From Hyphomicrobiales bacterium (GTDB lineage: Bacteria; Pseudomonadota; Alphaproteobacteria; Rhizobiales; Rhizobiaceae), in contig UCKS01000044.1 of NCBI GenBank assembly GCA_900473045.1, positions 1 through 46,666 of the forward strand: a stretch of DNA of 46,666 nt. Reading direction: 5' to 3'. The position numbers and the translations under genes are program-made. Every line of letters starts with the position of its first letter. The stretch's first letter is position 1. The notes below the pieces were generated by a model, which ran no database searches, was not told the origin of the DNA, and saw only the letters and a list, made by a program, of their open reading frames with translations. Shown here piece by piece: positions 26,382 to 35,067 of this stretch.

Positions 26382-28610
26382 TCACTTCCATTCCGTGCCG
26401 TCTTCGGTGAAGCTGGAGGCCTTAGGCGTCTTCTTGGCCTTAGGTTCCTTTTCGTTGCCGAAAGCTTCGAACAAAGCGGCGATGACAGCAGAGTCGCTTC
26501 CTTCACCGCCGGCCACCGCTGCGACATCGCCGCCACGAAGGGGGTCTTCGCGCAGTACCAGTTCGTCGTTGAGCACAGGTTCGATGGTCACCGGGGTTGC
26601 AACCCAAGTTCCGAACACCTGCTCATTCATCTTCTCGAAGTCCTCGTCAGAGGGAACGATGTGGCTGAGGCCAGCGCGGAGGGTTGCTGCTTCACCGATT
26701 TGTCGGATGCGATTGATCGCTTCGTACATCACGGTCATTCCCTGGGCGGCGAGGGAGGCGTTGCGGGCTTTGATCGCCTTGCGCGCCGCGGCCCATTCGT
26801 GGAGCGTGACTGTGCTATCAAGGCCAATCGTATTTTTCACGGGGAACCATCCTTGCGGGCCTTTTCCTAAGACGAACTCCGCCGATTCAGGGTCGTACAT
26901 GATCTCGATCTCCTGTCCCATTTGACGGCGCTGCGTCTGCAACTCGTCACTGTTGTAAGTGATGCCCCAGTTGACGATGCCATCGGTCTGGATCTTGCGA
27001 GTAGCTGCGACGCCGAAGATGCGGGCCATCCCCGCCGCACTCGGCGGGAACTTGATCTCGTATTCTTGTGTCGCCTGCACCCAAGCATTATGAGGCGTGT
27101 TGCCTCCCAGACCTGCGTGCGGGCGATTGTGGTAGACATCAAGGATGGCAAAGAGAAACACCTTGATGAGTTCGTCGACGTCGATCGATACGTGCGCTGT
27201 CGGGTCATAGTCGCCCTTCTCCATGATGGAGCCGAACGTCTTACCGTCGAAGTAGCTCATCAGAAGGGGGCCGATCGAATGGAACAGGCTCTCGATGAAA
27301 GGCCGGCGCTGGGGATCTCCGGCGCCAGGACGCGTGTAGTTGACGCGGGCAGCACGAAAAACGGCTTCGGTGCGGCCGGCGGTAAACTCGGTGCCATTGT
27401 CAGTGTAAACTTCGGTCGGCCAGATTCGTCCAATCCAGGGCGTACGTGCGCCGACGTAGGTTGAGAGCCAACGCTTGTCCGACATGATCTGACGCAGCGT
27501 AGAAACAGCGGACGCCGCTTTAGGGTTGGTTGTCGCGGTCAGTGCGAGAACATACCGTGTTGCCACGTCAATCGCGGCGCAGACGTGGATGCGCTGGTGC
27601 AGGCTATCGGCTTCTTTCAGCTTGTCGATGGCCCATTGAGGCAGGATCTCCAGAGCGCCGATCTCCGACAGCAACGTGATGATGTCGAACTTCATGTGGT
27701 CGATCTCGATCCGCTGACCAGGGCGCTGGATATCGAATTTGCGCTTGATCTTCATGAATTTGCGGATCGCATGTTTCATGCCATGGCGGCTCGCCACCTT
27801 TTCGAACTCGTCGAAGGTGCCGATGATTGCTACGAACTTCTTGCGGGACACTGCCGGCAACGGAGTGTCGCGGTTTTCGTTTAGCGCATGGAGTGCGGCG
27901 CGGTAGTTGGTGTAGACCTGCGAGTATTTCGGGCGAAGACGCGAAAGGTAGCCGCGCGCCTGCTTGACGGCAAATGCGATCGCTTCCGGATTCGCCTTGA
28001 AGAAGCGTTGGCCGGGGCCGTGATGGCGGTGGACGAGCGCAAGGACGTTTTCGTCTGCGGCGTGATAGTTTTTGTAGTCTCGCTGGAACGTCTTAACGCT
28101 TGGCGTTGGGAACGCGACGATTGTGCCGGACTGATCGGCGCGGCCATTTTCCTGGGCGTCAATGCTAGCCGCCAAAATTTCCATCCGTGCTGCTTTAAGC
28201 CACGCGAGCATTTTCGCCGTCGACCACCGCGGCGGTTTCTCCAGCTTAGCGCATACCTCATCATCGAACTTTTTGATCAGCTTCTCGCGAAAAAGGGCGC
28301 GTTGCTGGTGGATCACAGGAAACTTCTCGAAAGGCTTGTCACCGAACAGGATGCGCAGGCGCTGCATCTGAACATTATTCCAGCCGTACTCGACGGACGC
28401 TTCGCCTGAGTTCAGTTCCTTGTAGATCTCGTCGTGCGACAGCAGGACTTCGTGCTTGCTATCGTCTTCGTTGCGCAGACGGTATCCTTCTTCGTCGCAT
28501 GCGATTGGGATAAAGTTGGTTTTAGTCTTGTGGCGAGCATAGCGATCTTCATGCCCCATCTGAACGATGGCATGGTGGAAGACCTTGGCGGGTACTGTTT
28601 GGAAGTTCAT
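26382..28610 (-). CDS. tnsB: TnsB-type DDE transposase
   Basis: Mu/Tn7-type integrase of 742 aa that joins element ends to target DNA. The N-terminal helical DNA-binding part (about 1-290) is followed by an RNase H-fold catalytic core with Asp304 (GQRIEIDHMKFD), Asp404 (VYTDNGTEF) and Glu440 (PFIESLFHS); the last two are 35 residues apart as in this superfamily. A Mu-type C-terminal beta domain follows (about 560-620, WGITYNSDELQ, IEIMYDPESAEFVLG), then a tail that probably contacts TnsC. An AAGGA stretch stands 11-15 bases before the ATG. Confidence 0.93.
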   Translation of the reverse strand: MNFQTVPAKVFHHAIVQMGHEDRYARHKTKTNFIPIACDEEGYRLRNEDDSKHEVLLSHDEIYKELNSGEASVEYGWNNVQMQRLRILFGDKPFEKFPVIHQQRALFREKLIKKFDDEVCAKLEKPPRWSTAKMLAWLKAARMEILAASIDAQENGRADQSGTIVAFPTPSVKTFQRDYKNYHAADENVLALVHRHHGPGQRFFKANPEAIAFAVKQARGYLSRLRPKYSQVYTNYRAALHALNENRDTPLPAVSRKKFVAIIGTFDEFEKVASRHGMKHAIRKFMKIKRKFDIQRPGQRIEIDHMKFDIITLLSEIGALEILPQWAIDKLKEADSLHQRIHVCAAIDVATRYVLALTATTNPKAASAVSTLRQIMSDKRWLSTYVGARTPWIGRIWPTEVYTDNGTEFTAGRTEAVFRAARVNYTRPGAGDPQRRPFIESLFHSIGPLLMSYFDGKTFGSIMEKGDYDPTAHVSIDVDELIKVFLFAILDVYHNRPHAGLGGNTPHNAWVQATQEYEIKFPPSAAGMARIFGVAATRKIQTDGIVNWGITYNSDELQTQRRQMGQEIEIMYDPESAEFVLGKGPQGWFPVKNTIGLDSTVTLHEWAAARKAIKARNASLAAQGMTVMYEAINRIRQIGEAATLRAGLSHIVPSDEDFEKMNEQVFGTWVATPVTIEPVLNDELVLREDPLRGGDVAAVAGGEGSDSAVIAALFEAFGNEKEPKAKKTPKASSFTEDGTEWK

Positions 28611-28847
28611 GCGTAGTTTCCTTCTTCAGGGTGGGTGAACTGACGGGCGCAGAGATTTGGTAGAGGCAAGCGGTAAAATCCCGCATATTCGCCGGGTCGC
28701 GTGTGCCAGTGTTCGGAATGATTGAGAGCTCCGCGTATCGCTGGGGCGTGCAGCCCTGGCGCGTTTGCAATGGCCTACTGAAAGTTGCGTGGATGCTAGC
28801 AAGAAAGTCTCCTTTAGGAGCGAGGGGGTGACCGAGATGAGGCTGCG
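28611..28847. other. 237-bp gap between tnsB and tnsA
   Basis: Unusual for Tn7-like operons, where tnsA and tnsB normally touch. A minus-strand frame (28549-28770) is open but overlaps the tnsB start and has no recognisable content. The stretch may be a remnant or a separate tnsB promoter. Confidence 0.3.
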
Positions 28848-29714
28848 CTAACCGCGGAATCGCAGCCAGGAGAGTTCGTCGACACGGCCCTTGGAGGCGG
28901 CAAGGAGATGCCCGCGGTCGATCAACTGCCAGATTGCTGTGCGACGCTTTGCACGGTTTGAGCTATGGCGAAGCAACTCACCAAAACGAAAGCAGCCGGG
29001 AAGCTTACGAACCATTTTATAGAGCTCCTCACACTGGGAGGCGTCGAAATGCTCGCGAGAATGCAGGATGGCCTGCGCGTTTTCAAAATCGTCGATAGTA
29101 GCGTCGATCTCGGTCATCAGGCGCATGTCGTCAACCGCCCCGACGGTGAGCTTGCCCCCTTTGTCGAGGCGAGTGAAACCCGCCTTCCGAATTCTGGTAA
29201 TCAGGGACTCCATCTGCTCCTCTTTTCGAGAATATTTAACGGGAACCGCAAGGCGATGGCCGTCGTCGAACACAACGTAGAAATCGCAAACGTGCTTCCG
29301 GATCACACCTTCTTCATCGATGTAAACGAAGACGGGATACTGAGAATGAAGTTCACGCACGTCTGTTCTCCCCTGGATCTTGATCGATACCCGATGCTCG
29401 AGCTCGCTCTCGTGGTAGACTTGAACATCGTGATGGAAAGTCGATCCACGAGCTGTCGCCTCCTGCTTGATTGCAGGTTTACGTGTGGCGAAGCCGCTTG
29501 TGGTGTCGATTCCTAGCGATGTACCGTGGAGACATCGGTCCAAGCCGACGCCATCACGATATTCCCAAGCTCCAGGTGGTGGCAGGGATGCGAATTTCCG
29601 CAGAGGTGGGGGTGGGGTCGTACGATGGCATGACAATGCCTGGAGCTTCGTTGAGGAAGTCCAGTCCAGCGCGCTTGAGATAAATTGAGCGGGCAACTTG
29701 ATGATTGAAGTTCA
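28848..29714 (-). CDS. tnsA: TnsA-like endonuclease, probably frameshifted near its N terminus
   Basis: TnsA cuts the 5' ends of a Tn7-type element. The frame ending at 28848 carries a restriction-like fold: Glu in YHESELEHRVS, Asp in HVCDFYVVFDDGH and Lys in AVPVKYSRKEE. The residue two before the Lys is Pro/Val rather than the usual Gln or Glu. A C-terminal helical part follows (FRFGELLRHSSNRAKRRTAIWQLIDRG). The best start is ATG 29714, with AAGGAG six bases upstream and a plausible peptide (MNFNHQVARSIYLKRAGLDF); but that frame stops at about 29553, and the nuclease frame is one base away. The only ATG of the nuclease frame (29696) gives an implausible proline-rich peptide without ribosome site. 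So the gene looks broken, or is read by frameshifting. Confidence 0.6.
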
Positions 29715-29828
29715 TGCTGCACTCCTTGCGAGATCGTTACAGACCAGTTTCCGGAGGTGCTAGTAAATTGATAGGCGTGCCTATGCCAATACTATTGCAA
29801 CTCCTATTGTTGTGCGTATCTCTGGCAT

Positions 29829-29928
29829 ATTCCTACTCCAATTCGATGAGTACTGCTTTTATTACTAACAGAAGCCTCTGTCTATATTACTAGAACGGAT
29901 ATTTCTTGGTTTGAACACATATTACTAG
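29829..29928. repeat. AT-rich direct repeats upstream of tnsA (candidate transposon right end)
   Basis: TATTACTA occurs at 29860-29867, 29885-29892 and 29920-29927, with a looser copy TATTCCTACT at 29829-29838. An ATAGGC/GCCTAT palindrome sits at 29771-29784. Repeated short sites just beyond tnsA are what TnsB-binding sites of a Tn7-like right end look like. The surrounding 29715-30092 has no supported gene. Confidence 0.5.
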
Positions 29929-30092
29929 TATGGTTAATTTCATGTCGGGACGAGGTGAAACTCGCGCGCAGCCTCCGCCCCAGCTTTGGGCCAGTACGGG
30001 AAGTCGTTTGGTTGGTGCATTTTGGTGCACATGCCCTCGACGTCGCGCGGCTCGAGATCGCGGCCGCGCTCAACGCTTTACGAATAGCAGTG

Positions 30093-30563
30093 CTAAGCCG
30101 CCTCGCGGGTGGAGAGAGCACGTGCAAGCAGCTCCTTGAGGCGATCGTATGATCCCTCGAGTAGGATGTTGCCCATAGGAGATGAGCCCTCGACTTCGAT
30201 CTGCCGAAGGCTGATAAGCGTCATGGTCAAGAAAACATAGACATCCATTTCCGCCGTAGTGAAGATCCGCAAGGCATCCTCTGCCGTCATCTCGTTCGGA
30301 AAACAAATGAAGCGGCCGACCTGCGTCGTCGAGGAGCTGGCAAAGTGTTTCTCTGCGGCCAGTGGCGGGTCGCCGAAGGTCACGTTGTCAAACGAAATAA
30401 AGAGGAACCCCGTTTCGTATCTTTCGAGGTTAGATGCCGCGCATTGCAAATCGCGAAAGAAGCGATCTACGACGTTTTTCGCGAAGGCAAGAACTTCGGC
30501 CACCTCCGAGTGGGCCTCCAGATCGAGGATTGCGCTTGCGAGGAGTTGATACGGGCTGTTCAT
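30093..30563 (-). CDS. Unrecognised protein, second gene of a pair
   Basis: Protein of 156 aa starting MNSPYQLLASAILDLEAHSEV. It looks alpha/beta with an N-terminal helical part and segments such as ETGFLFISFDNVTFGDPP, GRFICFPNEMTAEDALRIF and MDVYVFLTMTLISLRQIEVEG. No signal peptide. Its start is one base after the stop of the preceding gene (30565), so the two are surely co-transcribed. Function unknown; the position just outside the transposon suggests accessory DNA. Confidence 0.55.
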   Translation of the reverse strand: MNSPYQLLASAILDLEAHSEVAEVLAFAKNVVDRFFRDLQCAASNLERYETGFLFISFDNVTFGDPPLAAEKHFASSSTTQVGRFICFPNEMTAEDALRIFTTAEMDVYVFLTMTLISLRQIEVEGSSPMGNILLEGSYDRLKELLARALSTREAA

Positions 30564-30564
30564 C

Positions 30565-30876
30565 TTAGTACTCCGAACGATAGAGGTTGCGAAGGCCTTC
30601 AAACCCGATGGCACGGTGCGCGCCGGGGTCCACGATGAAGCCGCGGCTGTGTCCTTTGGTGCGCTCTGTGGGCAAACGCGTTCCCTCAGATCGCATCGGT
30701 GGAACCCAGACGACGTCGCTGAGAGATTTGCCGTCCTCGTCAGTAAACTCGAGGAGCTGGAAGCGCCCCGAACTCACCTGGTCGGGAGACAGCGCCTCCT
30801 TTTCCGTCTTGATGTTCCAACGGTCGAAACTGGATTCCTGCTCCTTCATGAAGCGCAATACTGCCTTAGCATTCAT
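30565..30876 (-). CDS. Unrecognised small protein, first gene of a pair
   Basis: Protein of 103 aa starting MNAKAVLRFMKEQESSFDRW. It is mixed and polar (RFQLLEFTDEDGKSLSDVVWV, GFIVDPGAHRAIGFEGLRNLYRSEY). The start at 30876 is preferred; an upstream in-frame extension to 30954 is Arg/Gly-rich and unlikely. No known domain was recognised. Operon partner of 30093-30563. Confidence 0.5.
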   Translation of the reverse strand: MNAKAVLRFMKEQESSFDRWNIKTEKEALSPDQVSSGRFQLLEFTDEDGKSLSDVVWVPPMRSEGTRLPTERTKGHSRGFIVDPGAHRAIGFEGLRNLYRSEY

Positions 30877-30969
30877 TCCCAGACCCTTTCCGCGCGCGCG
30901 GGTTCCGGGAACGGAATTGTTCCCGGAAGTTGTAGAAAGGCGCCGGATCCGCAATGTGCGGAACGGCGA

Positions 30970-31161
30970 CTACGCCGAGTGGCGTATGGAGCGCGGAAAG
31001 GAAGCGGACACGCCGCAGGCCCAGGCGAGTGTCGCGCAGGGCGTTTCGTGAGCGGACAGGGGGAGGGGAGGAGCCGAGATAATGTGCCCGCAGAAAAACA
31101 CCGCATAGCTGTCCTGGCTAACGGTCTTGTCGGAGAACTTTGCAGTATACGTCGAACTCAT
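30970..31161 (-). CDS. Possible small open frame (63 aa)
   Basis: ATG 31161 has a GAGGG five bases upstream and opens with MSSTYTAKFSDKTVSQDSYAVF, which looks coding. The second half (PPLPLSAHETPCATLAW onward) does not, so this may be a truncated gene. It runs in the same direction as the pair at 30093-30876 and may be the remnant of the first gene of that operon. Confidence 0.25.
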   Translation of the reverse strand: MSSTYTAKFSDKTVSQDSYAVFFCGHIISAPPLPLSAHETPCATLAWACGVSASFPRSIRHSA

Positions 31162-31721
31162 GATAACCCTCGTTTACACAATGAATGCAGCTGCACATCG
31201 GTAGGAGAGGGGATCGCCGCAACCTCTAGGTCGCGGAAAGACACCGGACTAAGAGATCAAATGCGGCTAGCCCGCTTTCCTATAAGTATCTCTATCATCG
31301 TCATCACAGGGCCTTTGCCGTGTTCGGTTCAACTTCCGTATCAATACAGGATTCCCGAGAAACCGCGATCGAAAAATGGGGTCAGGACGGTGCACTTGAA
31401 GGTATGGTTAACGCGGGTCGAGACCGCAACACACAGAATTAGGAAGATTCGGTGGCTCCGGCGCTGTGCGCAAACATCCATGTCAACCGTAGCAAATGGT
31501 CCAGAGCAATTGGATTCGGTATTCTTTCAGTTCAAAAAATGCAGTTGAAGCGCAAGCTGAGAATTAGCCAACAACATGTTGGAATTTAATGGTAAGTTAA
31601 CAAAGCTCAATCGATCTCATTTATTCCGGGACGCCGGCTGTAAGCTGCCATCTTGGGCGACACGGCGTATTCCTCCGATCGTTACCGAGAGGGTTCTACC
31701 TCTCCGAAATCGACGGACAGA
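31162..31721. other. 560-bp gap without a supported gene
   Basis: Several short frames exist but none has a ribosome site with protein-like composition. Nothing further is seen. Confidence 0.4.
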
Positions 31722-31911
31722 CTTCGGCCGCTTTGGCTTTGCCAGTCTTTCGATCCTGGCCCAACTCATAGCTTCGCGCTGCCCTTCGCGGAGAGAGCCG
31801 CTGCCTTGTAGGGCGGAGACGCGGACGAAAACGTCCTTCCCACCGTTTTCCGGTGTGATGAATCCAAATCCCTTGTCGTTGTTGACGAACTTTACCGTAC
31901 GCCAGCGACAG
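31722..31911 (-). pseudogene. Decayed cold-shock protein gene copy
   Basis: Closely similar to the intact gene at 34325-34528, with the bases for [32 protein letters not shown] preserved. Two lesions are seen: the start region reads CTGTCGCTGGCGTACGGT instead of ATGGCAACTGGTACGGT, losing the ATG and the frame, and one base is missing in AGCTTCGCGCTGCCC compared with AGCTTACCTGCTGCCC in the intact copy. The last part ([19 protein letters not shown]) continues in another frame. Product would be non-functional. Confidence 0.85.
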
Positions 31912-32086
31912 GATTTTCGATTCGAGGTCCCGCAACCCCGATAGCAAATACGGCTGCTGGCCATTGGGCCAGTCCAATGGTCTCTTCATAACCACTCTAC
32001 GCGAGGGAACAATCTCCCCAAGGAGCTGTCGAGCTTGGTCTGTTTGCGATTGCGTTCTACAATGACCGCGAAAACAGGAAGCAATT

Positions 32087-32728
32087 GTGACAGCAAAGTT
32101 CATTTCATTTGGAGCAGCTTTTGCTGCCGACGTTATTTCTTCATATGGGCCATTTGGCGGCCTGTTTAGCAAAGTCGCGGATGCCTACCTAGAGAAAAGA
32201 GCCGCGCTAGCGAGAGATATTCTGATCAAAGAGATCGAAGATGGGTTCCATGGTGGCACCACGTTTGAGGAGGAAGACATCGATCCGCTGATCGATATCC
32301 TCCTCCGCTTTTCTAAGGCGGTCAGCGATGGTGCGAGCAAAACGAACCTACGTCTTCTTGCCCAGATTGTCGCGGGCCTCAAAAAGAACAAAGCTCTGGA
32401 CGGCGATGCTTTTCGGCGATGGGCAGCCGCGCTGGAGGGTATGACCCGCGATGAATTAATGATCGTTGGCAAAGCAATAGTCGTGGCAAGGGACAGCCCA
32501 AGAGACAGCTATAAGAAAATAGAAAATTTTTGGGAAGTCCTAAGCCAATCAATGAAGACCGGACGTTATTCCGAAGAAGAGATCGCTGCGTTGGCCGCTT
32601 CGGTAAGCAGACATGGCCTCCTCATTCCGAGTAGCGGTTACGGAGGCGGAATTCTTTTTGAAGAAAGTCCTTGGCTGATGGAACTGGGCAAGCTTGTCAA
32701 CGCAGAAACTATGACGGCCCCGGAATAA
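32087..32728 (+). CDS. Unrecognised helical protein
   Basis: Protein of 213 aa from a GTG start with AGGA eight bases upstream. It is mostly helical, with a first segment (about 5-30) hydrophobic and glycine-rich (FISFGAAFAADVISSYGPFGGLF) that might touch a membrane, then charged helices (EKRAALARDILIKEIEDGF, TNLRLLAQIVAGLKKNKALDGDAFRRWAAALEGMTRDELMIVGKAIV). No cysteines or known catalytic motifs. Alone on the plus strand between the decayed and intact cold-shock genes. Confidence 0.6.
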   Translation: MTAKFISFGAAFAADVISSYGPFGGLFSKVADAYLEKRAALARDILIKEIEDGFHGGTTFEEEDIDPLIDILLRFSKAVSDGASKTNLRLLAQIVAGLKKNKALDGDAFRRWAAALEGMTRDELMIVGKAIVVARDSPRDSYKKIENFWEVLSQSMKTGRYSEEEIAALAASVSRHGLLIPSSGYGGGILFEESPWLMELGKLVNAETMTAPE

Positions 32729-33177
32729 CCGCGGTAGCGCGCGCCGAAGCCTTTACCAACCTACTCCTCGCGCGAGAGGCTCGCCACGTCCCGGCGCGCG
32801 ATCGGGAACGCACCGTATTCTTTCGAAGGCAAGCAGGGGCGCCCCGGCCGCTCGATCCTCATCGATAGGGTTTGATAGTTTATAACCAACTCCTCCGCGG
32901 TGCGGAGCTTCACCAGCGATGCTGGAGCTCCTTAATGATGTCCGTACCGCTGATCCTTGGCCATCGACAGATGTGAGTATTTATTAGACATTTCTGTTAA
33001 TCCAGTGGTTGTGTTTTATGTGAATGAATGCTAGCGTTAACCGAGAGTAAAATTTATCTGCAACCTTATGTAATGTCCTTTGCGGCGATCAAAATGGTGT
33101 GGCAGACAGAGCAAGGGGCGTACTGAGGCAGGTTTCGACAGCTGTTGACAAACAACCAACAACCAGAGGGGAATAAT
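32729..33177. other. 449-bp gap with small hairpins
   Basis: Two adjacent short hairpins, CTCCGC-GGT-GCGGAG (about 32889-32903) and CCAGC-GAT-GCTGG (about 32912-32924), may end the preceding gene. A TTGACA box at 33144 lies before the secreted-protein gene, without a clear -10. No gene seen. Confidence 0.35.
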
Positions 33178-33468
33178 ATGAAACGAGTTGTCTTCGCTTC
33201 AGTTTTCTTAGGCTTGTCTTGTTCGTTCGCAGTGGGCGATAACGGTCAGTTCTTTGTTGCAAAACGCTATTTTTGCTTCGACACGAGTGGGCGGGACCAA
33301 GGCGATCAGACGATCTCAGCCGATGGACAATCCTGCGCAGCCTCTCGACAGGCTATTGCAGAGACAGCGGGTAAAGCACCGGGTGGCGACCCTTGCAGAA
33401 GCAAAGGTTCAGATGTGAGCACTCGGTCACAAGAGGAAATTCAGGCTTCAGGTCAATGTCCCCCGTAA
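33178..33468 (+). CDS. Small secreted cysteine-containing protein A
   Basis: Protein of 96 aa. A Sec-type signal peptide is clear (MKRVVFASVFLGLSCSFAVG), and the mature part of about 75 aa has four cysteines (YFCFD, QSCAAS, DPCRSKG, GQCPP) that could form two disulfides. ATG 33178 follows an AGAGGGG ribosome site at good spacing. Product probably periplasmic or exported; family not recognised. A second secreted protein of the same length lies 370 bp downstream. Confidence 0.6.
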   Translation: MKRVVFASVFLGLSCSFAVGDNGQFFVAKRYFCFDTSGRDQGDQTISADGQSCAASRQAIAETAGKAPGGDPCRSKGSDVSTRSQEEIQASGQCPP

Positions 33469-33839
33469 CCGGGGATGTGCTTATGTCGCAGGTTTGTCCG
33501 CTGTGACATACCGTCCGGTATACCTACAGCCTTAACAAGCCTGGCGAGTGTTGGGAGCTATCCCATGAAGCGCGGGCGAAGTTTTTATATTGTGACATTG
33601 CTGTTGACCGTGGATGAGTTGCATGGGTGGCAATGTATGTCCATGGATTCCGGATAGAAACGCAATCGATGCAATGGCGACAAACGTCTGCACCAAAAAT
33701 TCTGATGGAGCCCAAAAGAATCGCTCCTATTCAGTACTTCAAGTGTCGATTAAATAGGGAGGTAAAAGCGGATTTGCACCTTGGACCATTACATGTCGAG
33801 ATAATTAAGTTTTTTTATCAACGTCAAAAGGAGATAACT

Positions 33840-34130
33840 ATGCAGCGCTCAGTCTTAGCAGCAGCCTCTTTCGCGCTTTTCTTTAGCGTATTTGTGACGC
33901 CCAGCGGTGCAACAGAATTGAGGATGTCTACCCCGGTCGAGACAGCTTTCAACGTGCCCGCCCCACATCGCCTCGATGGCGACAATTTTATAATTCTTGC
34001 GTCATCCAAGAGCTGCACAAAATCGGACGGAACAACGAGTAGTTGTGAAAAAACGTGCAACGCTGGCGAAACATTCTATGGAAACTGCGACACTAACGGT
34101 AATGCTACGTGCGAATGTCGCGCGAACTAA
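33840..34130 (+). CDS. Small secreted cysteine-rich protein B
   Basis: Protein of 96 aa with a Sec signal peptide (MQRSVLAAASFALFFSVFV, probable cleavage after TPSGA). The C-terminal 40 residues hold six cysteines (KSCTKSDG, SSCEKTCNAG, GNCDTNGNATCEC), giving a compact disulfide-rich tail. An AAGGAGATAACT ribosome site precedes ATG 33840; the in-frame extension upstream to 33627 lacks a signal and is rejected. Not recognised. Gap 33469-33839 shows no other gene. Confidence 0.65.
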   Translation: MQRSVLAAASFALFFSVFVTPSGATELRMSTPVETAFNVPAPHRLDGDNFIILASSKSCTKSDGTTSSCEKTCNAGETFYGNCDTNGNATCECRAN

Positions 34131-34274
34131 AACGCGGCCTCGTGCTCTAGTCCAGCGTGGACAGGCAACAGCAACTGCGCACTGAGCTGGCTACGCCCGT
34201 CGCTCATTAAACCGGATCGGGAAGGCTAGGTTTCGCGCGGTTCAGACCTGTCTCGTAAGCCTCTTTTCCGACCC

Positions 34275-34300
34275 CTCGCGCCAATAGTAATTGGCGCGAG
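34275..34300. terminator. Perfect 11-bp hairpin downstream of csp
   Basis: CTCGCGCCAAT, loop AGTA, ATTGGCGCGAG. It lies 25 bp beyond the stop of the minus-strand cold-shock gene and about 145 bp after the plus-strand secreted protein gene. No T run follows on either strand, so termination is likely but not classical. Confidence 0.55.
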
Positions 34301-34324
34301 GAAACCTTCGGTGCCTTGAGACAA

Positions 34325-34528
34325 TCAAACTTCGCGGACGTTTTCCGCTTTGGCTTTGCCAGTCTTTCGATCCTGGCCCACCTCATAGCTTACCTGCTGC
34401 CCTTCGCGGAGAGAGCCGCCACCTTGAAGGGCGGAGACGTGGACGAAAACGTCTTGGCCACCGTTTTCCGATGTGATGAATCCAAATCCCTTGTCGTTGT
34501 TAAAGAACTTTACCGTACCAGTTGCCAT
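34325..34528 (-). CDS. Cold-shock protein, CspA family
   Basis: Single-stranded nucleic-acid-binding RNA chaperone of 67 aa forming one OB-fold domain. RNP1 (KGFGFI) and RNP2 (VFVHVS) are intact, as are [15 protein letters not shown] and [14 protein letters not shown]. The length is normal. The intact partner of the decayed copy at 31722-31911, 2.6 kb away. The region upstream (34529-34640) may hold the long leader typical of such genes. Confidence 0.95.
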   Translation of the reverse strand: MATGTVKFFNNDKGFGFITSENGGQDVFVHVSALQGGGSLREGQQVSYEVGQDRKTGKAKAENVREV

Positions 34529-35067
34529 AAATATCCCCGTTTCACGCGCGTTGAGAGGCTACAAACGGATCCCTCTGGATCCAGTTGATCTCGGGTCATT
34601 TGCAGCCCCGGCGTGATTTGTAATGGCCGTGACGCCGCGTGGCAATAATGTCTTCCAAACAGGGGGAATGCGTTGGCACGGCCACAGGGTTGATATGAAA
34701 CAAATGTCGCCCGCTCACCAAGTGTATTTGGCTCGTGCATTTCGGTTCGCTGATCTCCGGCCTGTGGACGTCCGCGGCCCGAATTTTCTGACCGCCAACA
34801 TGGTGGGAGTCACCGACGGCAACCAATCGTACCGAGGTTGCCATGGTTCGGAGGTCCTTAGTCGGCATTATCGCCGAGGTTTTGGCGCTGGGGCGGCGGG
34901 CCCGCCGTTAAGTAGCCTGGCTTCGCGGCGCAGCCTCTTTTTGTCCAGGACCGCATGTGGCACGTAGGCTTCACGTAAAGAGGAGTTCTGAAACCCTACG
35001 CGGGCCTCTGGCAGGCCCCCTACGCCTGGAAATGTTGTGCCGTTCTGCTTCAGTTCGGGGTCTGTTG
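34529..35067. other. 539-bp gap between csp and dgdR
   Basis: A GGATCC-CTCT-GGATCC repeat stands about 40 bp before the csp start (34567-34582). Several frames are open but none looks coding. This is probably the right boundary of the accessory region, since typical GC-rich chromosomal codon use resumes at dgdR. Confidence 0.35.

Larger units (their letters stand above)
23578..29930 (-). mobile_element. Tn7-like transposition module (TnsA-TnsB-TnsC-TniQ)
   Basis: Four minus-strand genes in the order tnsA, tnsB, tnsC/tniB, tniQ. TnsB is a DDE integrase, TnsC an AAA+ regulator, TniQ a target selector and TnsA a restriction-fold nuclease; together they define a Tn7-like element. No separate tnsD, tnsE, resolvase or CRISPR effector is visible. 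The tnsA-proximal end is expected in the AT-rich repeat region 29715-29930. The other end could be in 23301-23577 or further left. Limits are approximate because terminal repeats and target duplication could not be fixed. Confidence 0.75.

Noticed and set aside
21990..29928. Possible terminal inverted repeat ACTAG(G/T)AAT..TGTGTTC at 21990-22007 and on the minus strand at 29912-29928
   Set aside because: The match is short with an indel, a second TGTGTTCG occurs nearby at 22073, and no further repeats are shared, so it could be chance. Kept only as a hint for mapping the element.
34596..34868. Minus-strand frame upstream of csp (90 codons)
   Set aside because: His/Arg-rich composition without ribosome site; no homologous motif.
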